A stretch of DNA of 64,000 nucleotides from Phycisphaerales bacterium (GCA_020852275.1 JADZBE010000038.1:109374-173373), one strand, 5' to 3'. Numbered from the stretch's first letter, positions 17,818 to 26,486 are shown. Program-made: numbers and translations. Notes: a model not told the origin generated them from the sequence alone.

Positions 17818-18342
17818 TTAACGCTTCGAGCCGTTCGCGGCCCCTGCGGCCGGTTCCACCAGCCGCCGCGTGTTCTCCTCCAGTGCAGGCAGGTCGAACC
17901 CCACCTCCGCCGCTTGGACGACGCCTTGCCCGTCCAGCCAGAACGTGGCCGGGATGCCGGTCAGGCCGTAGCGCATGGCGACGGACTTGCCGTCCAGCAG
18001 AAGAACATGGGTCAGCTTGTTGGACTTGGCGAAATCCGCGACGCCTGACTTCGGCTCGTTGTAGCAGTTGACGCCGAGCACGACGAGCCCCTTCGCCGCG
18101 TACGTCGAAGCCATGCGCGTCAGGTGCGGAGCCTCCGCACAGCAGGGACCTCAGCCATACGCCCAGAAGGACAGCAGCACCGGCTGGCCGCGGAAGTCGC
18201 TGAGCTTCACCGTTTTTCCGTCGAGGGCGGTGAGCTGAAAATCCGGCGCGCGGTCGCCCACCCTGATTGCGGGGGCGGTGCAGCCGCCCGTCAGCAGCAA
18301 CCCCAGCGCGAGAGCGCCGCAACAGCCGGCCCGACTTGCCAT
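17818..18342 (-). CDS. Thioredoxin-like (TlpA/ResA-type) lipoprotein with in-frame TGA read as selenocysteine
   Basis: Reading through the TGA at 18151-18153 gives one 174-residue protein. A lipoprotein signal with lipobox LTGG-C21 comes first, then the AhpC/TlpA-type pattern [24 protein letters not shown] (29-52). The active site is SFWAYG-U64-G-P-C67, then APHL, the cis-Pro segment [12 protein letters not shown], and a short C-terminal tail. U64 sits exactly where the first Cys of CxxC belongs. The frame stays open on both sides and both halves are conserved in pattern, so decay is unlikely. A perfect 7-bp hairpin follows the TGA. TlpA-type proteins reduce or oxidise periplasmic thiols. The start is ATG 18342 (GAGGTG upstream, lipobox at the right distance); an ATG at 18363 is possible. 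selD in this window supports selenocysteine use. Confidence 0.85.
18124..18140 (-). promoter_or_regulatory. Candidate bacterial SECIS hairpin
   Basis: Starting 10 nt after the TGA, the mRNA reads GUGCGGA-GGC-UCCGCAC: a perfect 7-bp stem with a tri-nucleotide loop beginning with G. The loop starts 17 nt after the UGA. Bacterial SECIS elements are small hairpins just downstream of the UGA with G near the loop start, bound by SelB. The fit is good, but it was found by eye and not folded. Confidence 0.7.
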
Positions 18343-18426
18343 GCGCACCTCATCTCCGCTCATGCCGATCCCACCGAGCCGTTCTGAACGAGCCGTCGCT
18401 CTGACTGAGCCGCGACCGTCAGCAGT

Positions 18427-18566
18427 GCATGCGTGCCACTGCTCTGTGAGCAGTGCATGCGTACCACGGCTCTGTGAGCAGTGCATGCGTGCCACTGCTC
18501 TGTGAGCAGTGTATGCGTGCCACTGCTCTGTGAGCAGTGCATGTGTGCCACTGCTCTGTGAGGGAG
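18427..18566. repeat. Five tandem 28-bp palindromic units
   Basis: Units start at 18427, 18455, 18483, 18511 and 18539, each GCATGCGTGCCACTGCTCTG + TGAGCAGT with few changes. Each junction forms GAGCAGTG...CACTGCTC, an 8-bp stem with a 9-nt loop. They lie upstream of the selenoprotein lipoprotein gene. There are no unique spacers, so it is not a CRISPR array. 28 is four times seven, like the other repeat periods here. Confidence 0.9.
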
Positions 18567-18820
18567 CGTACCCCACGTTCGTGAATCGCGCCCTCCAAGG
18601 AACAGTAGCTCATCGCCATCACACGACAGCGCATCCCCATCAAGGGGAAGATCTGCAGCGAACGTCCCCGCAACCGGCGCCGCGCGGGTCGCTCCCTAAC
18701 GGTCGCGGCTCTGATCGCGGCTCTGCGCGAGGCGCGGCTCGGTTCCATCGCACCGCCGCGTCATCGAATCTGCCGGCGAAAACTGGCGCATCCGTTCGAT
18801 GCGCGATGTGCGCAACCTCC

Positions 18821-20071
18821 TTACACCCAGCCGCGAAGCTTGCACGCCTCCGCCACGCGCGAGACGGCCACCATGTACGCCGCCAGCCGCATGTGCACGT
18901 TGTTCGACTTGTGCATGTCGTACACGGCCTTGAAAGCGTCAGTCATCTTGCGGTCGAGCTGCCCGTGCACATCCGGCAGCGACCAGTAGTAGTTGTACGT
19001 GTTCTGCACCTGCTCGAAGTAGGAGACGGTGACGCCGCCGGCGTTGGCCATGAAGTCCGGCAGGACGAACACGCCGCGCTGGTGCAGGATCTTGTCCGCC
19101 TCGGGCGTGGTCGGACCGTTCGCCAGCTCGCAGGAGATCTTGGCCTTGATCTTTGCAGCGTTGTGCTGGGTAATGACGCCTTCGAGGGCGGCGGGGTAGA
19201 GCACGTCGCACTCGAGTTCAAGCAGCGCCTCGTTGGTGATCGGCTTCGTACCGGGATAACCGACGACACTGCCGGTTTCCAACTTGTGCTTGACGATGGC
19301 CTTGGGGTCGATGCCGCCGGAGGCGAAGACGCCGCCGCGCGAGTCGCTCACGGCCAGCAGCGTTCCGCCGCCGAGGATCTCAGGGTGAAGCGTGGCGGCG
19401 AATTGCCCGGCGTTGCCGAAGCCCTGAATGGCGTAAGTGGTCTTCTTCGGGTCGAGGTTCTTGATCTTGAGCGCCTCGCGGACGACGTAGAGGCCTCCTC
19501 GCGCGGTGGCGTCTCCGCGACCCTGCGAGCCGCCCAGCGCCAGCGGCTTGCCGGTGATCATGCCGGGGTGCGAATGACCCATGATGGTTTCGTACTCGTC
19601 CATCATCCAGGCCATGATCTGCGGCGTGGTGTACACGTCCGGCGCGGGCACGTCGCGATGCACGCCCAGCTCGCGTCCGACCGCGCGGATATAGGCGCGG
19701 GCGAGCCGCTCCTTTTCGCCTTCGGACAGCTCCTTCGGGTTGCAGGTGATGCCGCCCTTGCCGCCGCCCAGCGGGATGTCCACGACGGAGGTCTTCCACG
19801 TCATCCACGCGGCGAGCGCGCGGACGGTGTCGATCGTCTCATCCGGGTGCCAGCGGAGTCCGCCCTTGGTCGGTCCGCGCGCGGCGTTGTACTGCACGCG
19901 GTAGCCGTGGAAGATCTTCGTTTCGCCGGTGTCCATCTTCAGCGGCAGCGTGAAGCGATACTCCCGCATGGGCCAGCGGAGCAGTTCGTGCGTCGCCTGG
20001 TCCAGCCCCAGCTTGCCCGCCGCTTCATCCAACTGCGCCTGTGCGATCTTGAACGGGTTCATTTCCGACAT
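18821..20071 (-). CDS. Glutamate dehydrogenase (Glu/Leu/Phe/Val family)
   Basis: Catalyses reversible oxidative deamination of glutamate to 2-oxoglutarate with NAD(P). The protein has 416 residues, the usual length of hexameric bacterial and archaeal GDH. N-terminal Glu-binding domain: GYRVQYNAARGPTKGGLR, the catalytic-Lys loop IPLGGGKGG, and RDVPAPDVYT. NAD-binding domain: the Rossmann turn QGFGNAGQFAA. Also ELANGPTTPEAD and PDFMANAGGVTVSYFEQVQN. The start is ATG 20071, with AGGAG 7 nt upstream; the open frame further upstream is not coding-like. Cofactor preference cannot be read reliably. Single gene. Confidence 0.96.
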   Translation of the reverse strand: MSEMNPFKIAQAQLDEAAGKLGLDQATHELLRWPMREYRFTLPLKMDTGETKIFHGYRVQYNAARGPTKGGLRWHPDETIDTVRALAAWMTWKTSVVDIPLGGGKGGITCNPKELSEGEKERLARAYIRAVGRELGVHRDVPAPDVYTTPQIMAWMMDEYETIMGHSHPGMITGKPLALGGSQGRGDATARGGLYVVREALKIKNLDPKKTTYAIQGFGNAGQFAATLHPEILGGGTLLAVSDSRGGVFASGGIDPKAIVKHKLETGSVVGYPGTKPITNEALLELECDVLYPAALEGVITQHNAAKIKAKISCELANGPTTPEADKILHQRGVFVLPDFMANAGGVTVSYFEQVQNTYNYYWSLPDVHGQLDRKMTDAFKAVYDMHKSNNVHMRLAAYMVAVSRVAEACKLRGWV

Positions 20072-20270
20072 GGGTAAACTCCTGCCTGGTGGTGGTATCG
20101 GCCGGGCCACAACCCCGCGCCCGACACCGGTACGCCTGCACGGCGCCCGATGCCGGAAGGCTTGCATGTTTCGTGCCATGCTAGCGGAAAGGGGAGGGGA
20201 TCGCCAACTCTGTCGAACGCGAGGGCCACCCGAAAGAACTGCAGGCATTGGGCGGGCATTGAATACGATT

Positions 20271-20852
20271 CTACTTCTTGTCTGTGAAGAGGGGTGTCCG
20301 TGGAATCGGAGTGCCGCACTCGGGGCAGATACCCGACACGTTCGCGCGCAAGTTGTAGCCGCAAGTTTCACAGTGCCCCGGTGGAATCCTCGGGCGCGTG
20401 ATCCACCTCCAGCCCCTGTCCGCAAGCCGAAGCGCCGGGAAGACCAGCATCACGCCCGCCAGCAGGTGCCAGTTCAGGTCGCCGCCCAGCACGAACATGC
20501 CGGTTGGAAATGCCTTTCGAAGGCGGCCTGCCGTGTAGAATTCACCTCCACCCTGGAGAATGAAGTCCCGCCCGGCCAGGAAGCGGTCGGCGAACGGAGC
20601 GAAGTCCGGGTAGCTCAGATTCGCCACGTACAGGATGGAGACCTCCCCGCTTGCTGCCACGAGCTCCAAGAGGCTGGATGATCCGCGGTACCGCAGAAGC
20701 ACAACGGGTTGAACGCCTGGAAGGTAGCCAAGCAGAAATGAAAGGCAGGCGCCCAGAGTCAACGCCGTGGATGCGGTGTCACCGCGTCGAGTACGCGATT
20801 GGGGATCCTTGAGGGATTGGGATTCCTTCGACTCTGTCGATTGAGCGCTCAC
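20271..20852 (-). CDS. Membrane protein with C-terminal zinc ribbon, planctomycete type
   Basis: A 193-residue protein if started at GTG 20852 (an upstream in-frame start at 20927 would add 25 residues). One hydrophobic segment lies at about 30-55 (LTLGACLSFLLGYLPGVQPVVLL) and a second at about 135-150 (WHLLAGVMLVFPAL). It ends with C-x2-C...C-x2-C: CETCGYNLRANVSGICPECG. This zinc-ribbon ending on small membrane proteins is common in planctomycetes. Function unknown. The centre (VSILYVANLSYPDFAPFADRFL) is unrecognised. Confidence 0.75.
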   Translation of the reverse strand: MSAQSTESKESQSLKDPQSRTRRGDTASTALTLGACLSFLLGYLPGVQPVVLLRYRGSSSLLELVAASGEVSILYVANLSYPDFAPFADRFLAGRDFILQGGGEFYTAGRLRKAFPTGMFVLGGDLNWHLLAGVMLVFPALRLADRGWRWITRPRIPPGHCETCGYNLRANVSGICPECGTPIPRTPLFTDKK

Positions 20853-20969
20853 CTTCAGACCTACGTCCGCGGGATTAAGTTGTTCACGGGCACGCTGGCA
20901 TCCTGGTGTGCTGAAGGTACGCCGCACCGCGACGGAGACCCGTTCCTGCCGGCACAGCTCGCGAGGGCT

Positions 20970-21590
20970 TCACCTGCATGTTGCGAGACACTCAGCCGGA
21001 TCCGGCAGCGGCTCCTGCCACAGCCACGAGGCTTCGAGGTAGAGTTCCGGCAGAGCGAGGGGGCTGACGCGGCCGGTGGAGAGTTCCAGATGCCGCTGGC
21101 CTGCGGGTCGGTCGATCATCACGACGTGCCGTGCCAGGTCGATCATCCAGTATTCCGGCACGCCGCCTTCCGCGTACGCCCGTCGCTTGTCGCCGAGGTC
21201 GTACTCGCGCGTGGCGGGGGAGAGGATCTCGATCACCAGGTCCGCCGGCCCGCGCAGCTCGACCTCTCCCAGACGGTGCAGATTCTCGGTCTTGATGAAC
21301 AGCAGGTCCGGCTCGAAACGGCGATCGTCGTCGAGCACCATCGGCGTGCGCGAGCCGAGGACGCGGCCCAGCCTCCTCGGTCCGACGTAGGCACGAAGCA
21401 GCCCCAGCAGAAACGCGAAGCGATCCTCGTGCCCGACATTCGCGGGTGAGTGCATCAACAGAACTCCGTCGAACAACTCCAGCCGGCTGTCCTCGTCGGC
21501 CGCACGGAGATAGTCGTCCATCGTCGCGCCGTACCGCTTGAAGAGGTACTCGCCCGCCAGCATTTCGTTGGGAACCGCCGCTCTGCCCAT
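20970..21590 (-). CDS. Uma2 family protein (putative restriction-endonuclease-like nuclease)
   Basis: A 206-residue DUF820/Uma2 protein with a PD-(D/E)XK-like core. FEPDLLFI is followed by GPADLVIEILSPAT and the spaced K of LGDKRRAYAEGGVPEYWMID, the usual active-site series (D, E-x-L, K). These proteins are abundant in cyanobacteria and planctomycetes and are often multicopy; their role is unclear, and mobility or DNA repair have been suggested. The start is the ATG at 21590. No partner gene is visible. Confidence 0.88.
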   Translation of the reverse strand: MGRAAVPNEMLAGEYLFKRYGATMDDYLRAADEDSRLELFDGVLLMHSPANVGHEDRFAFLLGLLRAYVGPRRLGRVLGSRTPMVLDDDRRFEPDLLFIKTENLHRLGEVELRGPADLVIEILSPATREYDLGDKRRAYAEGGVPEYWMIDLARHVVMIDRPAGQRHLELSTGRVSPLALPELYLEASWLWQEPLPDPAECLATCR

Positions 21591-22019
21591 CGCACGTTCT
21601 CCCGTGGATCATTATACGGATCCGGACGCGTGACTCTCAAGCCGGTTAATGCCCACGTGCGACGGGTCCAGAACCCGCAGCGCAAGCGAGGGCGCCAAGG
21701 TCCGCCCACTGCTTCTTGCCGGCCGACGAGATCCCAGGGCTGCTCCCCGCAGGGGCTGCCACTTGCGTCGGAGACGCTGTCCGGAAAACAAGCGGCGCCG
21801 GTCTGCGATCGCCTTCCGCAAGTGCTTGCGACACGCGCCCGGCGCACGCGCCCCGGCCCGCTTGAGTCGCGCGGGCGGCGTCCCTATACTCCGCCCGCTT
21901 CACAACCAGCCTGCGCGATCACGGCGAGACGGGATCGGATCCGGTGCGGGACGAGGGCATTCCTCCGGGCGGTGTGCAACGGGACAGGTCGGCTCGGCCG
22001 GCACAAAAGGAGACTTGCG

Positions 22020-22640
22020 GTGACGATGATCAAGGCGACGAACATCACCTGGCACGAGGGCCACGTGACGCGGGAGACCCGGGAGAAGCTGCTGAACCAG
22101 AAGGGCGCGCTGCTGTGGTTTACGGGCCTGAGCGGCTCGGGCAAGAGCACCATCGCCTACACGCTGGAGCACGCGCTCGTGCAGCGCGGGCACCTCGCCT
22201 ACGTGCTCGACGGCGACAACATCCGCCACGGGCTGAACAAGAACCTCGGCTTCTCCGCGGAAGACCGCACGGAGAACATCCGCCGCATCGGCGAAGTCGG
22301 CAAGCTGTTCGTGGACACGGGCGTGGTCACGATGACGTCGTTCATCAGCCCCTACCGTGCCGACCGCGACGGCGCCCGCGCGATCATGGGCGAGGGCAAC
22401 TTCTTCGAGATCTTCTGCGACACGCCGATTGAAGTCTGCGAGCAGCGCGATCCCAAGGGGCTGTACAAGAAGGCTCGCGCCGGGCAGCTCAAGGGCTTCA
22501 CGGGCATCGACGACCCGTATGAGGCCCCGCTCAAGCCCGAGATGGTGATCGACAACTCGAAGTGCACGCCGCAGGAGGCCGCCGTCCGGCTGATCGAACT
22601 GCTGGAGAAGAGCGGCAAGATTCCCGCGCTGAAGGGCTGA
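22020..22640 (+). CDS. cysC: Adenylyl-sulfate kinase
   Basis: Phosphorylates APS to PAPS, the sulfate donor for assimilation and for sulfotransferases. The protein has 206 residues. Walker A is GLSGSGKS at 36-43; DGDNIRHGLNKNLGFSAEDR and ENIRRIGEVGKLF follow, as does the lid region FISPYRADRDGAR. The C-terminal DDPYEAPLKPE is typical. GTG 22020 is chosen because AAGGAG lies 7 nt before it; an in-frame ATG at 22026 is the alternative. No sulfate adenylyltransferase gene is adjacent. PAPS from this enzyme could feed the sulfotransferase at 40678-41586. Confidence 0.95.
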   Translation: MTMIKATNITWHEGHVTRETREKLLNQKGALLWFTGLSGSGKSTIAYTLEHALVQRGHLAYVLDGDNIRHGLNKNLGFSAEDRTENIRRIGEVGKLFVDTGVVTMTSFISPYRADRDGARAIMGEGNFFEIFCDTPIEVCEQRDPKGLYKKARAGQLKGFTGIDDPYEAPLKPEMVIDNSKCTPQEAAVRLIELLEKSGKIPALKG

Positions 22641-22795
22641 CGCGGGCCGAATGCGCCGGTTGTCCCGCTGCGGCGGGGTGGGCTGGTCAGCGGCGCGGAT
22701 CGCACGCCGATGCGGCAGCGGTCCCGTGCCGAGACCCTGTCGCATCACCATCCGCGCGGCGCTGTCGGGCTGCGGCGCTGAGGATGAAAAAAACA

Positions 22796-22829
22796 GAGGA
22801 ACCCGAGTTCGCCGTTCCTCGGGTTCCTC
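22796..22829 (+). terminator. Strong intrinsic terminator-like hairpin after cysC
   Basis: A perfect 12-bp stem GAGGAACCCGAG / CTCGGGTTCCTC with a 10-nt loop, preceded by a run of seven A and followed by ATCTTTTA. It lies about 155 bp beyond the cysC stop. The A-run upstream means it could work in both directions. Confidence 0.8.
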
Positions 22830-23511
22830 ATCTTTTAGGCTGTCCGTCCGCTAGGAACGGAGACCCTCAGCCTATGCCTGCGTATCGTCATTTGCAGGTC
22901 CGGTCTTAATCCGCGCGAAGGGTCCGGCTCTCAGCGCAGCGTGACGAACCCGCCCCAGATTCGCGAGGGATGCCCGGCTCGGACTTGGACCGGTGCTGCA
23001 CCTGCGAAAACCGCGCCCCCAAGAACGACTCCGATAACGCGTTCGCACTCGGCTTCTCCCTTCGCCGGCGTGGGGGGCGGAGCCCGCCGCAGCACTGGGG
23101 GCGGCGGCGAGAAAGGACCGGCGTCCACTGGGCGCGGTGGGTTGTCGGTGCGGTCGGTGGCGGGCCGGGTCCTTTCGGCTATCCCATTTCACGGCAACCG
23201 CGATCGACTCGCCCCTTCGTTCTTGAGCGGCAAGCAGGCTACTCCCACTCAGCGACAGAGCATGGAAGGGCCTCGCAGACAAGCTGAGGACGACAGCCTC
23301 CCTTCGTCACAGCCGTATGCGCTGGGCAACATGCTCACGCTGAGTACAGCGAGAGCATGCCACCCTGGCGGCAGGCCAGCCTGGCGGCATTCCACCTTGG
23401 CGGCATCCAGCCTGGCGAGAATCGAATGCCCCTGGACGGCCGGCGCGTCCGGTTGCCGCCACAGGAGGCACATCTTATACTCCGCCGCAGTGGAGTTGGA
23501 GCGTCATCGCG
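22830..23511. other. Gene-free region with a short degenerate tandem repeat
   Basis: No convincing gene. From about 23353 to 23420 there is a degenerate repeat around CCTGGCGGCA with units of about 17-18 bp. The remainder shows nothing I can identify. Confidence 0.45.
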
Positions 23512-23739
23512 ATGCCGATGTTTGAGTTCACGTGCGATTCGTGCAGCCGGGAGTTCGAGGAGTTGCTGCGCTCCGCGGAGGATGAACGAACCTTGCGCTG
23601 CCCACACTGCGGCAAGGCCAAGGCGACGCGCAAGTTCAGTTCGTTTGCCTCGCCGGCCTCCGCCCGCCCCGCGGCGCTTCCAGTGGGAGGGGGCTGTGGG
23701 CGCTGCGGCGACCCGAACGGACCGTGCGGCATGGGTTAG
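23512..23739 (+). CDS. FmdB-type zinc ribbon protein
   Basis: A 75-residue protein beginning MPMFEFTCDSCSREFEEL. It has the two CxxC knuckles C8-x2-C11 and CPHC of the FmdB/CxxC_CXXC_SSSS family, then KFSSFAS and a C-terminal tail GGGCGRCGDPNGPCGMG with three more Cys. First described as a putative regulatory protein in formamidase clusters; the role is generally unknown. The ATG follows GGAG at a suitable distance. The next gene starts about 200 bp later in the same direction. Confidence 0.85.
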   Translation: MPMFEFTCDSCSREFEELLRSAEDERTLRCPHCGKAKATRKFSSFASPASARPAALPVGGGCGRCGDPNGPCGMG

Positions 23740-23944
23740 TGCAGCGGGCGAGGCTGAAGCCGGGCCGGGTGGGCCGCGCGTTCCAGCCGATGAGAGGTAT
23801 GAAGAGGAGCGTTTCTCCGCAGAGACCTGCCCAGTGGACCCTCCGGCGCAGCGGCGCAGATTGAGGGCTGGCCGCACGCCTCCGGTGGCGCACCGTCGGA
23901 ATCTGCAGGTCATCAAGGGGCAACTCAGCTTGGCGTCGCGTCGG

Positions 23945-24433
23945 ATGATCAGCGTGCTCGATGTTCCGGCCGCGGGGCTGCTCAGTTGGGTGCTGCCGGG
24001 GCTGGGGCATATCTACGTCGGCGAGCGCGTCCGCGGGTGGATTCTGCTCGTGACCATGACGCTGACCTACTGGACGGGGGTGGCCGTCGGCGGCGTGCGC
24101 GGCACAGTGGACATCAAAGGGCACACCGGCTGGTTCATGGCTCAGATCTGCAGCGGCGGTCACACGGGCGCGGCGCTGGCTCTGCGATGGGCGGCTGGAC
24201 CGGGAGAGGGAGAAACGCCGGCCGCGCCGCCCAACGTACAACCGCGCCGCGGAGAATCGCCCCCGACGTTCTACGGTCATTTCGCCTCGATCGACATCGG
24301 CATCGTTTACACCGCGGTCGCGGGGCTGCTCAACGTGCTCATCATTCTCGACGCCATCGTGCGCGCCGACCACGCTTCGCGCGATGCCGAGCCTCGGCCG
24401 GCCTACGCTGCGGGGGGGGGGAGAGGAGCTTGA
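23945..24433 (+). CDS. Membrane protein, DUF6677/TM2-like
   Basis: A 162-residue protein. It starts with AAGLLSWVLPGLGHIYVGERVRGWILL, a pair of helices around GLGHIY typical of TM2/DUF6677-type proteins. A Pro/Gly-rich loop then leads to a last helix at about 115-135. Start uncertain: ATG 23945, or a TTG at 23930 that has AAGGGG upstream. It ends just after a run of ten G (24412-24421) and its TGA overlaps the next gene's TTG. Function unknown. Confidence 0.72.
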   Translation: MISVLDVPAAGLLSWVLPGLGHIYVGERVRGWILLVTMTLTYWTGVAVGGVRGTVDIKGHTGWFMAQICSGGHTGAALALRWAAGPGEGETPAAPPNVQPRRGESPPTFYGHFASIDIGIVYTAVAGLLNVLIILDAIVRADHASRDAEPRPAYAAGGGRGA

Positions 24434-24654
24434 TCCTCGCGGGGCTTTTCACCTCGTCGATCGAGTTGTCCGGGCACGGGCGGCTGGCGCTGGTGCTGCC
24501 GATCTGCCTGGCCATCGCCGTGGTGTACAAGACCATCCGGTGCGACGATGTGCGGGATGTGCCCAAGGCCGCCTTTCCACTGTGGGTGACGATTGTGCTG
24601 GGCATGTACGCCATTGGGCTGGCGCTGTGGGGCGTGTTCTCACTGATGGTGTGA
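24430..24654 (+). CDS. Small two-helix membrane protein
   Basis: A 74-residue protein. Helix one is at about 19-34 (LALVLPICLAIAVVY) and helix two at about 50-70 (LWVTIVLGMYAIGLALWGVF); between them is a short loop with RCDDVRDVPKAAFP. The likely start is TTG 24430, overlapping the previous stop by 4 bp (TTGA), with GAGAGGAG directly before it. The ten-G run just upstream means a -1/+1 slip could join it to the preceding protein. Not recognised as a family. Confidence 0.6.
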   Translation: MILAGLFTSSIELSGHGRLALVLPICLAIAVVYKTIRCDDVRDVPKAAFPLWVTIVLGMYAIGLALWGVFSLMV

Positions 24655-24765
24655 GCACAAGCGCTACGCACGCGGCACACGCTCCAGGGTGGCACGGTCT
24701 GGCGCACTCGCCAGGTCGTGGCGAAGTCTCCAGGCCGAGGCGAAGTCGCCAAGCCGTGGCGAATC

Positions 24766-24846
24766 GCGAAGCCCGTCATTCCCGCGCAGGCGGGAATCCA
24801 GCGGTCCGGCGATCCGCCTCGGACCCCCGCCTGCGCGGGGGCAACG
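24766..24846. repeat. Dispersed CGTCATTCCCGCG element, short copy
   Basis: Arms CGTCATTCCCGCGCAGGCGG and CCCCCGCCTGCGCGGGGGCA enclose a short core. Same family as at 10530, 34296, 55195 and 58738. Just upstream (24700-24766), degenerate GGCGAAGTC/GTGGCGAA repeats occur. Confidence 0.75.
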
Positions 24847-24929
24847 GTTCACATGCCCGGTTTCGAGCTCCACCAGGGACGCATACAGGCGCGCCTCAGC
24901 CATGCGCGCGACGCAGCACCTGCAGGGCG

Positions 24930-25739
24930 CTACGATTTCGCTTCCGGCAAGTGGACGCGGAAGGTCGTGCCCTTGCCGCGCTGACTCTCCACGGACAGCG
25001 CGCCTTCGCTTTCCTCGACAAGATCCCGGCACAAGGCCAGCCCGATCCCTCCGCAGCGCAACTGTTCGCCGTCGCCGTTGCCCGCCCGCCGTGTGGATTT
25101 GAACGGGTCGAAAATGTGCTCCAACTGCGCCGCGTCCATGCCCACGCCGGTGTCCTGGATCGTCAGGCAGAGTCGGTCGTTCGATCTCGCGGCCTGGAGG
25201 ATGAGGCGGCCTCCGCCGCCCTGCACGAGCGCCGCCCGCGCGTTGAGAATCAGGTTGAAGAGAATCTGCTGGAGCGAGTGCGGGTCCAGCCAGGCGTGGA
25301 ACTCCTCCGGCACGTCGAGGTGAACGCTGATGCGGTCCTTGGCGAGATCGCGCCCGAGGGCGTCGATAGCGTGACGCACGGCCCCGCTGAGCTGCACGCG
25401 CGCGGGCTTGGGCAGCTCGTTGCGCGCGGCGAGATTGAGGATGCGCTCCGAGAGCGTGATGAGCGTCTCCGCATTGGCCGCAATCACTTGAAGAGATTTT
25501 TCGGTGTACTGCGGATCTCGCCGTTCGAGCGCGACGCGCGAGAGGTTTAGGATCGGCGTGACCAGATTGTTGAACTCATGCGCCCAGATCGCGGCCGCGC
25601 TGCCGAGCGTTGAGAACTGCATCGCCTGCCGCGTTTCGGCCTTGAGCCGGCTGAACCGCTCCTCGATCCGTTCGAACTGCTCCTCAATCAGACTGACGAC
25701 GTCGGCGTCGCCGGAGTGTGCTGGAAACTGACCGCTCAT
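24930..25739 (-). CDS. Soluble sensor histidine kinase
   Basis: A 269-residue kinase without membrane segments or a clear sensor domain. There is a short N-terminal helix (16-40), an H-box with H54 (IWAHEFNNLVTPILN), an N-box NLILNARAAL, a G1 box DTGVGM, and G2 GGIGLALCRDLVEE. HEFNN places it near the NtrB-like/HisKA kinases. No response regulator is adjacent; the lone receiver at 47-427 is too far away to assign. The ATG at 25739 seems right. It probably receives its signal from a partner protein. Confidence 0.9.
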   Translation of the reverse strand: MSGQFPAHSGDADVVSLIEEQFERIEERFSRLKAETRQAMQFSTLGSAAAIWAHEFNNLVTPILNLSRVALERRDPQYTEKSLQVIAANAETLITLSERILNLAARNELPKPARVQLSGAVRHAIDALGRDLAKDRISVHLDVPEEFHAWLDPHSLQQILFNLILNARAALVQGGGGRLILQAARSNDRLCLTIQDTGVGMDAAQLEHIFDPFKSTRRAGNGDGEQLRCGGIGLALCRDLVEESEGALSVESQRGKGTTFRVHLPEAKS

Positions 25740-26486
25740 CCTGCCTCCTCACAGCCGAATCGAAAGGCTGCAACAAGGTGTATCGGTCCGCCATGTTGAA
25801 TTCCTTGACGCGCATCTTCGTGCAGGCCTCGATGTTTCGCGGGTTCCTGACGCCGGCGGACGCTGCCAGCAGAATCCGCCGTAGTGCGGCTCTGAACCCA
25901 TGAGTTCAAATGGCGAATTGGGGCAGGCAGGTTAAACGTCCACCCGTCTGTTCATGCGAGTTCCGGGCAAATGGAATGATGAGGGAACCGAAGATTCCGC
26001 AAGTCCTGGGTTCAGACAAACGGCAGGCAATCTGCGAACAGCCGGAAGCCCGGAGCTGGGAGCCAGCAGCCAGCAACGGCTTCCGGAAAACGCCCGGCGT
26101 GGCCCCCCGGCGCCATGGGCGTGCTGGGGTGTCGTAAAAAAGCGGCCACCCGACGAGTCCGTGGGCTCCCCAGACGCCCATCTCCCCCAAACGGGCGTCA
26201 TCTCCCACGGCCTCGCCGGGTGGTTCGCACCTTGCAGGCGAAGTCTGTACCCCCCTGATCTTCGCCGCATTCGATGCGGCGACTCGATACTGGCATTAAC
26301 CATGCCATATATAATACCCAGTATCGAATAAAGTGACAATGGCAAAAAGGCAGGCATAGTTTCCATTGATGGGTTTAAGAGCGTACACACTGAATAAATA
26401 GCAGTACAACGCTACTTGAAGGCGTAGATCACGTGGGTGCAGTTTCTTCGCGTGGGTAATATTTACCGATTCAGCTTCCTGTTCGG
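25740..26486. other. Gene-free region with AT-rich segment and inverted repeat
   Basis: No convincing gene in about 750 bp. At 26284-26293 and 26318-26327, TCGATACTGG and CCAGTATCGA form a perfect 10-bp inverted repeat around an AT-rich core (CCATATATAATA). The stretch 26300-26480 is much richer in A/T than the rest of the window, which may mean foreign DNA or a promoter/operator region. Confidence 0.5.

Noticed and set aside
18427..18566. CRISPR array
   Set aside because: The 28-bp units follow one another with no unique spacers, and no cas gene is in the window.
17818..18576. Reading the thioredoxin-like gene as a pseudogene with a nonsense mutation
   Set aside because: The TGA falls exactly on the first active-site Cys, both flanks remain intact, a SECIS-like hairpin follows, and a Sec-type selD is present nearby.
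20072..20425. 118-residue N-terminal extension of glutamate dehydrogenase
   Set aside because: A strong AGGAG precedes ATG 20071, family members start there, and the upstream frame is not protein-like.
22941..23525. A 194-codon open frame
   Set aside because: Low-complexity, Thr/Pro/Arg-rich with no domain, and without a proper ribosome-binding site; it looks like GC-driven noise.
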